DNA of 25,758 nucleotides. Source: Chara braunii. Taxonomy: Eukaryota > Streptophyta > Charophyceae > Charales > Characeae. The stretch lies in assembly GCA_003427395.1 (NCBI GenBank), contig BFEA01000088.1:1679042-1704799 (forward strand). Direction: 5' to 3'. Under the pieces are notes generated by a model. The model was given only the letters and a program-made list of their open reading frames with translations, was not told the DNA's origin and ran no database searches. Each line of letters starts with the position of its first letter. The first letter of the stretch is position 1. A program made the position numbers and the translations under genes. This document shows, in pieces, positions 8,941-16,930 of this stretch.

Positions 8941-10130
8941 AAAAGCTTCCCCGTTGGGAACAATTTGTACACGGAGGAAAACCGCATGTACATCCTCTTC
9001 AAGGGTGACGATCTGCGCGCCAACACGTCCGTGGTCTACGAGGGAAACCTGTCAGGGGTGCCGCTGCTGCGGTGCGATTGCCTCAGAGGGTCACCCAAAC
9101 GGATGTGTCCGAGATTCCTTTTGTGCCTTGCGATTAGTCGCTGGTGATGCCGGAATGACAGGGCAGTGTCTACGGGGATATGGAATGCAATCCGACACAA
9201 TTCATCGGTCTTCTTGATTTCCTTGACAAGAAGGGAGAGGGTGTCGTGTTCCTTGGGAAACCGCACGCGCGAAGCGTCTGGGATCTTCTGAAGTTCGGCC
9301 AACACGTTGTCGCGATGGAAGGGAACGCCGAGCTCTTGCAATTCACAATGCAGGTGGTGAAAAGCGAGGTCAATTCGGGCGCGCACAATTGTGAGTTCAT
9401 GGTCGTGAAGCCAACACGGGATAAGGTGTGGAGCAGCAAGACGGATATGTGGTTAAAGTTGAGCGAGAGGAAGAGGAACAAGATATAAGATTTCTTGTTG
9501 CTTCAAACGTGGCCAAGAAAGGACTCTGACGCCGAGTATGTCCGCAGGAAGGACCGCATGTTCGCACTGCTCGACAACTACCACTTCGCCTCCTGCATGA
9601 ACGCGAAGACGTTTCTCGATAGGCTGTAGTTGTTGTACTTCGTGGAGTCCGAGGAGCAGTTAAAGTTAGTCAGTAACGCTTCCCTGATCTCCACTAATGA
9701 CGAGGAAGCCACACGTGTGGAGTTTGTCACCAACGCGAAGGAGGAGGAGAGCGACACAGAGAGCATTGACCTGCAGTACGACCCACCTCCGGCGGACCAC
9801 GGCAGAGGGTCGTCGTCGTCCGGTCCGTCACCGAGCGCTGCAGCCCTCGTGTCACCGTCGGCCAAACCACCGCCGGGCACCACGCCGATGAAGTTGTTGG
9901 AGAGACTCACAGCTCTGGCCGTCCCCCCGCCCGCTTTGCGTCCCAGGTCTGACATCCCGCCCGATCATCCATCTTGGCAGGATGACCACATCCACTTCCT
10001 GCTTGAGCCACAACATCATTCTCCTGAGCTGGAATGGGGCCATGACATGGTGTGGCATCCAGGAGTCATCCAGCCAGCGATACGAAAGGGCGAGTGGGTC
10101 ATGGCCGTCGCAATCCCGGGCGCAAGATGA
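8941..10130 (+). pseudogene. Second half of methyltransferase-like domain and linker, broken
   Basis: After TAG 8,938 the same frame continues to about 9,080 (YILFKGDDLRANTSVVYEGN). A shift of one base near 9,080-9,120 moves coding to the next frame, which contains TAG 9,135 and TGA 9,156. It then reads NPTQFIGLLDFLDKKGEG, VVFLGKPHARSVWDLL and GQHVVAMEGN (about 9,186-9,326). That order matches motifs X, I and II of permuted beta-class methyltransferases: helix, glycine loop after a hydrophobic strand, and a second strand ending in an acidic residue. The glycine loop reads LGKPHA in place of a typical FxGxG. After TAA 9,486 and TAG 9,627 the frame continues as charged sequence (SEEQLKLVSNASL), then Pro/Ser-rich linker, ending at TGA 10,128. 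Confidence 0.5.
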
Positions 10131-11747
10131 GCGTCATTCCCACGCGAGTCGAAGTCCAACTTCCTGCAACTCGCGAGGATTTCGGTCCTCCAGAAAGTGA
10201 CGGTCGAGAATGCCACCTTTGCACCCGACGACCTGTCCCTCATTTCCACAGTCGGTCGACTGTTCGACGAGCTTCAGGACAAGTGCTGGTTGGAATTGAC
10301 GGAGGACTACTACGACCTCGACACGAGTCCGTCGAAGGGCATGGTGGACTGGAAAGTGCCCCCTCCCAGTTGCCCGGACGGTGGTTCCGGGGGGGGGGCA
10401 CCTGGAAGTGGAGGGGATGGGGATGGTGGCGCGAGGGGTGGCAAAGGAATCCCGCCTAGTGGGGAGAGGGGGTCTCACGGCCACAACACGATACCGGGAG
10501 GCAGCGGCGGGGTGGCGGGTTTCGCCGTCGACTGGCCTCCATCGACAGGCACCTGGCCGGAGCATACGACACAGTCCACCGACCTCCCGACTTCGTTCGT
10601 GGGCTCAGCGAGGGACACGTTGGCAGCTTTGCTTGCTCTGGACAGTCGCTCCGGCGGAAAGTTGAAGTCTGCCGGGATCCGAACTACGTCCGCTGAGGAG
10701 CCGCCAGAGAGGTCCGGAATGCAAACCCGTTCGGGGTCGGGGGAGCCAAGCAAGGATCCCGAAATTGGCAGCATTGCGGCGCGGGACGGAAACGTGGGAA
10801 AGGTGTCGCCTGAGCAGGAGCGACGACCGCAAGGATTGCAGCGAGAGGCTGCAGGTACAGGGTCCGGCGACACGGAGACGACGAAGTCCGCCGAGATCCG
10901 AACTTCTTCGGGCGGGGGGTGTCGGCCAGGGATTGTCATGCCGTTGAGAGGGGCAGCGTGCACGGAGATGGAAGGGCGGTCCTCGGGATTCAACACGGGT
11001 ACCGCGGAAGGAGATGAGTTTCGTGGAAGGGAAGTAGGGGAGAAAATGGAGCAACGGAGGGGAGCGCAAGAAGGGGAGGAAGAAGGGGAGGATGAAGAGG
11101 AAGAAGAGGAGGAAGGGGAGGAAGCGGGAGAAACGGAGCTACTTGATTTGCTTGAAGGAAGGGAGGGTGCTGGATCTCGAGACGACGAGGTGGAACACAG
11201 TGAGGACGATGCCGGATCTGGAGAGTCGTCTGACGAGTTCGAACAACTGTACGGAGAGCATCACGAGGATGATGTCGACGACGATGCCACGGCAATAGAG
11301 ATAGAGACAAAGGTCGTTAGCAGCCTTTCCGCACAACCTGAAGACTATGCGGTCCGACCACTGACGTCTGTTGTCGACTTGCAACACCGCTTTGACGAGG
11401 CTTCCGTCGCTATCAGCCCGTCTAAAACAAGTCGGCGTATAAGCATCGACGAAGGTATCGACGGTATCCTGGGCGACCACAACGTGTCTGTCCGTCTGTC
11501 CACAACGCCTGACGTCACTGGCAACGTCACGTCTCCCGTTGCAGCTGCCCTCGCTTCATCGCCGCCAAAGTCCCTGGTCCTGCCGGCCACCCTTGCCGCC
11601 GGAGAGGAAGGCGAGGTCGGGGGACGACAACATGTCACGTCCCCAAAAAAATTGAGGGTCGGCGGTCAAGCTCTCGACGTGCTCGTTTTGCCCGCGCCAA
11701 ATTCCCCATCGAAGGAGCGGAGAGAGAAACAGACTGGTAAGCCGTGA
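10131..11747 (+). CDS. C-terminal Gly-rich and acidic tail region of the same gene
   Basis: The frame continues without shift past TGA 10,128 (ASFPRESKSNFLQLARISVL); an internal start exists near 10,197. A folded-looking part to about 10,360 (SLISTVGRLFDELQDKCWLE) is followed by a Gly/Ser-rich region. Two in-frame copies of the 24-bp motif at 10,664 and 10,883 encode KSAGIRTT and KSAEIRTS. A run of Glu/Gly at about 11,065-11,145 and an Asp/Glu segment (DDVDDDATAIEIETK) follow. The end has Pro/Ser and basic residues (SPSKERREKQ) before TGA 11,745, but a good splice donor (ACTG/GTAAGC) at 11,737 suggests the real transcript is spliced there, phase 1. Low complexity prevents any family call. Confidence 0.45.
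   Translation, partial: ASFPRESKSNFLQLARISVLQKVTVENATFAPDDLSLISTVGRLFDELQDKCWLELTEDYYDLDTSPSKGMVDWKVPPPSCPDGGSGGGAPGSGGDGDGGARGGKGIPPSGERGSHGHNTIPGGSGGVAGFAVDWPPSTGTWPEHTTQSTDLPTSFVGSARDTLAALLALDSRSGGKLKSAGIRTTSAEEPPERSGMQTRSGSGEPSKDPEIGSIAARDGNVGKVSPEQERRPQGLQREAAGTGSGDTETTKSAEIRTSSGGGCRPGIVMPLRGAACTEMEGRSSGFNTGTAEGDEFRGREVGEKMEQRRGAQEGEEEGEDEEEEEEEGEEAGETELLDLLEGREGAGSRDDEVEHSEDDAGSGESSDEFEQLYGEHHEDDVDDDATAIEIETKVVSSLSAQPEDYAVRPLTSVVDLQHRFDEASVAISPSKTSRRISIDEGIDGILGDHNVSVRLSTTPDVTGNVTSPVAAALASSPPKSLVLPATLAAGEEGEVGGRQHVTSPKKLRVGGQALDVLVLPAPNSPSKERREKQTGKP
10664..10687 (+). repeat. 24-bp palindromic motif copy within coding sequence
   Basis: GAAGTCTG, CCGGGATC and CGAACTAC, read in the open frame as KSAGIRTT. 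It adds eight codons without disturbing the frame. Confidence 0.75.
10883..10906 (+). repeat. 24-bp palindromic motif copy within coding sequence
   Basis: GAAGTCCG, CCGAGATC and CGAACTTC, read as KSAEIRTS. It lies 219 bp (73 codons) after the previous copy and is in the same reading phase. Confidence 0.8.
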
Positions 11748-12049
11748 AGAACGCCACACTGCCTGCGCGTCCGGATGTCGTCGGATTACAGTCCGCGTTG
11801 TCCACACTGTCTGTCGATACGGGAAGTTCCGGATGGCGCCATACTACAGCCACCAGCCCTTCCTAATACATCTCGTCGGCTTATCTGTCACTCGGCCAGG
11901 TTGCTGGTCGAGGGCGGCGAAAAGTTCGTCGACAAACTTACACTCCATCCAAGGAAGGATCTGCCCCGGCCGAGGAAGTGGCCAAGGGGCTAAGAAAGTG
12001 GCCAAGTAGATGGACTAACGGTTTTCCCTTCTCGGAAATAGTGTCGGTT

Positions 12050-12073
12050 TTAGTCCGCCGAGATCCGAACTTC
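12050..12073 (+). repeat. 24-bp palindromic motif copy
   Basis: TTAGTCCG, CCGAGATC and CGAACTTC; probably intronic or in the remnant exon. Confidence 0.75.
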
Positions 12074-12121
12074 CTTTGTCGATGCGTGATGTGGTCAGTC
12101 TCAGTGGGGCTGGTGTATTGA

Positions 12122-12145
12122 AAAGTCCGCTGCAGTCCGAACTTC
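12122..12145 (+). repeat. 24-bp palindromic motif copy (diverged core)
   Basis: AAAGTCCG, CTGCAGTC and CGAACTTC; the spacer has become CTGCAG in place of GGGATC. Confidence 0.7.
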
Positions 12146-12377
12146 GAGGATTGCTGGCCTTTGGCTTCTGTGAGTTGTGGTGGTTTTTCTTTGTGAAGTG
12201 CGGGGGTGTTAAGCTAGAATGTTGCAGTCGTTTTGTTTTTCAGTATCACAACCGCACTTGGGTGCATATGACCAAGCGAAATCAGGGTCCTATGGTCGGA
12301 GAGGTCCTGCTTGACTGTTGCGTCTGTGTGATTGTATGGTTCTCATTTCCCATTCTGTCTTTCTTCTGTTGCAAAAG

Positions 12378-13415
12378 GGTGGGGTCGTCTCGAACACGGA
12401 GGTCCTCCAAATATCCTGAGCACATATTGCAGAAAGTCCCCGGGTTGACTACAAAACACAAGGATATGTTAAAGGCATCAGGGGTTGATGTTGAGATCGG
12501 GAAGAAGGGGTACAACGTTGCCATTGAGGAATGTCTTTCCTTTCTTGCCCCGAAGAAAGGGACATATCCACGATCTGTGAGTAGGGGTTAGGCCATGTGT
12601 GAGAAGTACTTAGCAACGCGTCATGCTCCGGGGGACAATGCCTAGAACTCCGTTTCTCACTATCCCACGTGTCCTTTGCTCGATGTTGTGCAGTGCGGGC
12701 CGCAAGTGCAGCACGCGGGAAAAGTTTCGCTTCAGCGATTGAGCCTCTGAGCTTGCGGGTTTTTTACGACATTTTACGAGGCTCGGTGCCGTCTCACACT
12801 GTTCTCTCTATACTGGGCGATGGTCAATTTCGGATTGCAGCAAAAGATCTCCTCACCCTACTGCATGTCGACGGCAGGGTGAATGATGAGGTGGTCAATT
12901 TCTATATGGCGTTGTTGGGGTCAACCGCATGTGGGTCACGTGACATCTCGTCGGGCCTTCAAGTCTTCAGCTTTAATTCGTTCTTCTTCAGTAAACTGCA
13001 ACTTCAAGGACACGGTGGGGTGCCGAGGTGGGCTAGAAACGTGGATTTGCTTCGTTACGATATTGTCTTCGTTCCTGTCCACAAAGATGATGATCACTGG
13101 ATCCTCCTTTCCGTCAACATGAGAGATGATGTTTTCGAAATTTTTGATTCTTTTCCTCGCGTTGTATCTGATTCTAGTTTTTACCTTTCTGTTTTCGGGT
13201 TGATTGTGCAGTATTTGGAACGTCAAACATCACATAGGCGGTCGGGTAGGAGTTGGAAGTCGATAGTGGGAAATGTTGTGGTGGATGGAGTTCTGAGACA
13301 AGTGGATGGAGCAAGTTGTGGGGTGTTCATGTTGATGTATGCGACGTTGTTGCAACGTGGAGATCGACCACCTTTCCAGTTCTCTTATAAAGATATTTCG
13401 CTTCTTAGACGATAA
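12378..13415 (+). CDS. Ulp1/SENP-like (C48) cysteine protease, C-terminal exons
   Basis: C48 proteases cleave SUMO or ubiquitin-like modifiers from proteins, usually in the nucleus. The last exon, open from 12,669, carries the catalytic set. Numbered from that open frame, VNDEVVNFYM is at 71-80, His143 lies in DDDHWILLSV, Asp160 in FEIFDSFPR, Gln211 in VLRQVDGASCGVF, and the nucleophile Cys217 in the same stretch. All four are present and correctly spaced. An upstream exon (12,378 to about 12,580) begins after a pyrimidine-rich acceptor and encodes KYPEHILQKVPGLTTKHK and similar. The linking intron could use the donor GTGAGT at 12,577 or GTAGGG at 12,581. The second, with the acceptor at 12,693, preserves the frame. 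The stop TAA is at 13,413. C48 domains occur both as host SUMO proteases and as cargo of transposons (some MULE, CACTA and Zisupton-like elements). The repeat-rich setting makes the latter possible. The N-terminus is incomplete here. Confidence 0.8.
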
Positions 13416-13723
13416 TTAGCATCATGTATTTTAGAACATCGTTGTCGTTGATGGATTTAATTGACTTGGAAACTCTTTTCTTAAGGTGTTCCATTCGTTG
13501 TTCATTGAATTTTGTAAATCGAGACATTATCTTATAAAGATATTCCGCTTCTTAGACGACAATTAGCATCANNNNNNNNNNNNNNNNNNNNNNNNNNNNN
13601 NNNNNNNNNNNNNNNNNNNNNGAACATCGTTGTCTTTGATGGATTTGATTGACTTGGAAACTCTTTAAATTTCTTAAGGTGTTCCATTCGTTGTTCATTG
13701 AATTTTGTAAATCGAGGCATTAT
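13384..13723. repeat. 147-bp tandem duplication interrupted by an assembly gap
   Basis: Copy 1 is 13,384-13,530 and copy 2 starts at 13,531 with the same CTTATAAAGATATT and ends at 13,723. The copies share GAACATCGTTGTC, GATTGACTTGGAAACTC and GTTCATTGAATTTTG, with several substitutions and a small insertion (TTTAAA) in copy 2. The unit spans the last codons of the Ulp1 gene, so copy 2 repeats KDI-LLRR but with the stop changed to CAA. Confidence 0.85.
13572..13621. other. 50-N scaffold gap
   Basis: Exactly 50 Ns. The equivalent place in copy 1 of the duplication has only about nine bases, so the gap length is probably nominal. Confidence 0.95.
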
Positions 13724-14213
13724 TCAACTGTCCTTCTGCCAAAGACATTGCTTTCTTTTGTCGTTCCGAGTTAAGGTTGTCTACGACAAGCTCATTGCAT
13801 GTCCTGCGTCATGTACGGGCTTTGTGATCTCAGTCACGTCGCAGTCGTTTCTCATGCAGCGGAACATGTCATACGTTATGTTCCATGTTTCGAATTTTGT
13901 TCCACTACAAGTATTATGTTCCATGTTTCAAATTTTGTCCAACTGGAAGTGTAAACATGATTGTGAAACCGATTGGTGGATGCATGAGAAATGTCATCTT
14001 ATGTGAAACTGGTCAGTGGATGCCCAAACCTTTTTTGCATTACCATTTAAAGTGCGGATATTCATCGTGAATGAGCACAATTTTAAGTTCTACACTTGTA
14101 CATAGAATATCGAAATAAAGTGGTTATTAAAATACACCTTGCCCATCACAACTGTGAACAAGTGTGTTCCTCAGTGCCCTCATGTCGGGCGGGATGATGA
14201 CCGTGCCTTTATG
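13724..14213 (+). other. Possible 3' UTR and flank of the Ulp1 gene
   Basis: No open frame is convincing. A ~39-bp imperfect tandem repeat (TTATGTTCCATGTTTC at about 13,876 and 13,915) lies here. The AATAAA at 14,114 is a candidate poly(A) signal. Confidence 0.35.
14114..14119 (+). promoter_or_regulatory. Candidate polyadenylation signal AATAAA
   Basis: AATAAA lies in an AT-rich context about 700 bases after the Ulp1 stop. The distance makes the link to that gene uncertain. Confidence 0.25.
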
Positions 14214-14214
14214 C

Positions 14215-14515
14215 GGAAGTCCGAATCTCTTCAACATCTAAATAATCGTCTCGGGTGAGACGATGGGTGTGCATGCATAACTTAGGGATAACCTGGTAAA
14301 CGAAAATTTGATGTGTTGACCAACAACGGTTCGATCATGAGACCTTGCTCATCACATACGTAAGCTTTGACTTTAACAAGTATGGATCTCGACACACTCC
14401 CGCCCATTGTTAGGGTCAAAAGTCTTTTGAACAAGTCCGGATCTCATCATACATCTAAACAAACGTCTTCAGCAAGACGATGAACCTTCATGTGTAACTT
14501 TGGGATAACCGAAAG
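14215..14515. repeat. Diverged ~219-bp duplication with a small hairpin
   Basis: ACATCTAAA, then a CGTCT hairpin, then GACGATG, then AACTT-GGGATAACC recur at about 14,232-14,295 and 14,451-14,512. The hairpin arms are CGTCTC/GAGACG in the first copy and CGTCTT/AAGACG in the second. Confidence 0.6.
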
Positions 14516-14960
14516 AATTATACTGAGTCTCTCCAATTCAATTTGATTACATTTCTAATTTTGCTTACAAAGTTCAACAACTATGGATGTCAGTAAACTT
14601 TCGCATTTGGGCTGAGTGGATGGGCACGCCTATGTGGAAACACTGCAGTAAAAAACGAATTCCTAAGAAAAAGGACAGTGTCACAATATAATATCTTTCA
14701 TCACATTTATGAAATTGAAGTTTGACAAGTAAGGATCCCGGCACACTTCCGCACACGGTTCCCTGTGTGGCGTGCCAATCGTTATTCCAGCACGTTTTTG
14801 AAGTTCAACAAGTAAGGATCCCAACACACTTCCATACAGGGTTCGCGGGTGGCGTCACTGGCGTGCCTGACATGTGTGGGTCTCTACACGCTTCCGCATT
14901 TGGGATTTCAGTTATAAAGTTTTACAAGTGCGGATCTCAGCACTCTTCTGCATGTGGTTA
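14340..14960. repeat. Second motif subfamily (AACAAGTAAGGATCCC type)
   Basis: At least four copies of a related phrase occur near 14,350, 14,716, 14,802 and 14,915, with weaker ones at 14,430 and 14,571. The best are GAAGTTTGACAAGTAAGG with ATCCCGGCACACTTCC, and GAAGTTCAACAAGTAAGG with ATCCCAACACACTTCC. The GGATCCCGGC...ACTTC half matches the 24-bp motif family of the first 12 kb. Confidence 0.6.
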
Positions 14961-15098
14961 AGCCCTGGATGGGCATGCCTACGTTGCTTAGGCTGCAGCC
15001 ACAAATGAACTCGTTGAAAAGAGGACATAGTATAATGTCCTATTTTAACGAATAACATGTTAAAAGTAAAAACCATCATTCGGACCCTTCTAAGGTTC

Positions 15099-15210
15099 TA
15101 CCTTCTTCCCCCAAATACAACGTACGGTCATTATAGATGTATTTAGACAAAAAGATATCCCAAATTCAGCTGTAATGACCGTAAATTGTATTCGGGGGAA
15201 GACTTTAGGT
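15099..15210. mobile_element. Hairpin MITE, copy 1 (~112 bp)
   Basis: The arms (TTCTTCCCCCAAATACAACG, then TACGGTCATTATAG) pair with the right side (CTGTAATGACCG, ATTGTATTCGGGGGAAGA). The whole element is essentially two inverted arms with a short AT-rich middle and no coding capacity. Two relatives of the same length lie at 18,996 and 23,510. Confidence 0.75.
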
Positions 15211-15229
15211 CCACAGGCGAGGAGCCGTT

Positions 15230-15690
15230 CATGACAGTTAACCCCAATTTCAAACATTCCTAACCCTGAAGACTGGAGTCCTTTTGGCTTGTTTTTACGG
15301 GATTATTAATCTGGCACTGTTTTGGGCGGAGATGGATGAACCCTTTGGGGCCATCACTACGAATCTGGCTCTGTTTATGCCGACTTCGGTGTGGCGTCTT
15401 GATGGGATTATTAATCTGAACCCTTGGGGCAATTTTTTTTTTTTTTTTTTTTTTTAACGGAGCAATGTCTTTATAAAAGTCGGGAACCAGGCCCGGCATC
15501 CCTTACAAAATTAGGTGGGGCCCTCAGTGGGCAAGGCATCATCGGCCAAGCACATAGAGGGCACCACTAGATTTGACCCCACGGCCAACTCCAGTTACTC
15601 CACAACCCCAACAACTCAAAAAGTGAACAAAAATTATCCTCGAAATCTAAGTTATTTCTAAGAAGTGAAAATAATGAGGAGTTCGCACTG
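15230..15690. other. Non-coding, poly(T) tract and possible retroposed 3' end
   Basis: A run of about 25 T starts near 15,430. On the minus strand it is a poly(A) run preceded by ATAAAGACATTGCTCCG. GGATTATTAATCTG occurs twice (about 15,299 and 15,407). This could be the 3' end of an old retroelement; no open reading frame supports one. Confidence 0.35.
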
Positions 15691-15694
15691 ATCA

Positions 15695-16930
15695 CAACAA
15701 TTCCTACCTATACCTTCCCTGAGTAGACAATTAACAAAAACTATCTCAGTATACGGCTTATATGCTTATAAATTACAAATTCCTGCTACGCAGAGACTTT
15801 TCAGTTCCTAATCTAAATTAGAAAATTAACGTATTCAAACTTAGATGAGCAAAAGCGAAGACCACCCAGGATGGTAGGCTCTATGGAGGAGGTAGAATCG
15901 AGCCCAACATCTCGGATGATACCCACTGAAAAACAGTCACAACCATTCCTACCTATACCTTCCCTGAACCTAATTAACAAAAACTATCACCAAAAAAAAT
16001 TCAACTGTACACCTTAGTATGGGGCCTATAGGCTCATAGGTTACAAAATTCCTTCTTTGCAGAGACTTTTCAATTCGTAATCTAAATTAGGAAATTCAAC
16101 GTGGTTAAACTTAGATATCATTGAGCAAAAGCGAAGACCGTCCAGGATGGTAGCCTCGACAGGGGAGGAAGCATCACGCCCAACATCTCGGATGATACAT
16201 TGATACCCTCTGACCAGTCAATGAGAAACAAGCCATCAAACCGAGGGAAAGCTGCTGGCATGTGCGGGCGAGAGAAATTATAATCACAACAATCGTGACA
16301 ACCCTAATTAGGTGACCCAATTTTTACTTACCATGAGGAAAGCTTCAACCAACCCAAATCTCACAAACCGCCAGCAATTATCGGGATCCACCAATAGAAT
16401 CGAAGGATGAAGTACATCTCACAAACCGCCAGCAATTATCGGGATCCACCAATAGAATCGAAGGATGAAGTACAGTGGACTAAAAGACTGGCAGTCATAA
16501 GAAATTCGCACACAAAAATTTCAATTGTATACATTAGTATAGGGCCTGATAGCCTATAGGGTTTTAAATTGCATAATTCCTTCTAATTTAGGAAATTCAA
16601 CATGGTCAATACTTCAGATGAGAGAAGACCGTCGAGGATGGCAGACTCAATGGGGGAACAGCATCAAGCCCAACATCTCAGATGATCACCGCCGGCCACA
16701 CTACAAGAAACCACCCATCAAACCAAAGAAAAGCAGCCTCAAACCCACTACACCAACTTGAGTCTTGAAAACCAAACAAAACCGGCATCATTGAAGCCCA
16801 AGCAGCCGGCACAGAAGAGTCAACATGGTCAATACTTCAGATGAGCGAAGACTGACCAGGATGGCAGACCCAACATCTCGGATGATCCGCGCCAGCCACA
16901 GTATAAGAAACCAGCCATCAAACCGAAGAA
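15695..16930. repeat. Diverged interspersed/tandem repeat, about four copies
   Basis: TTCCTACCTATACCTTCCCTGA occurs at 15,701 and 15,946. The phrase GACC-TCCAGGATGG...GCCCAACATCTCGGATGAT ends units near 15,902, 16,178, 16,668 and 16,866. Spacing varies (about 198-490 bp). No coding sequence is supported. Confidence 0.6.
16360..16475. repeat. Perfect 58-bp tandem duplication
   Basis: CTCACAAACCGCCAGCAATT through GAAGGATGAAGTACA is repeated at 16,360 and 16,418 with no difference that I can see. Confidence 0.9.

Larger units (their letters stand above)
6105..11747 (+). pseudogene. ParB-like plus DNA-methyltransferase-like multidomain gene, degenerate
   Basis: One protein-like reading path runs through this segment. 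It starts at ATG 6,105 just after a splice acceptor, and changes frame by one base in a G-run at 6,348-6,351. It crosses TAA at 7,387, TAG at 8,938, a second frameshift near 9,080-9,120, TAG 9,135, TGA 9,156, TAA 9,486, TAG 9,627 and TGA 10,128, and ends at TGA 11,745. Sensible sequence continues in the same frame across the five stops at 7,387, 8,938, 9,486, 9,627 and 10,128, so these are lesions in one ancestral frame and not gene ends. All three stop codons occur, which argues against a reassigned code. The order is a novel N-terminus, a basic NLS-like stretch, a ParB-like region, a permuted methyltransferase-like region, a Pro/Ser tail and Gly-rich and acidic tails. I infer a decayed member of a multicopy family, perhaps carried by a mobile element; no transposase is visible. 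Parts are described separately. Confidence 0.6.
11748..12377 (+). other. Coding remnant and introns between the two genes
   Basis: From 11,741 a second frame stays open to about 12,118 with only one stop (TAA near 11,867). It reads protein-like sequence (PDVVGLQSALSTLSVDTGSS, and YTPSKEGSAPAEEVAKGL), so it may be a further exon or the frameshifted end of the upstream gene. A strong donor (TTCT/GTGAGT, 12,170) and a strong acceptor (TTTTGTTTTTCAG, ending 12,243) define a likely 74-base intron. A second acceptor with a long pyrimidine tract ends at 12,377. Two motif copies lie at 12,050 and 12,122. Whether these exons belong to the upstream gene or to the Ulp1 gene cannot be settled by reading. 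Confidence 0.4.

Noticed and set aside
7387-10130. Reassigned stop codons (TAA/TAG as glutamine, as in some green algae)
   Set aside because: TGA also interrupts the same frame and frameshifts are present, so decay is simpler.
14282-14299. Similarity to the I-SceI homing site (TAGGGATAAC...GGTAA)
   Set aside because: Only partly matching, and the same place in the duplicated unit at 14,500 has diverged sequence; chance is enough.
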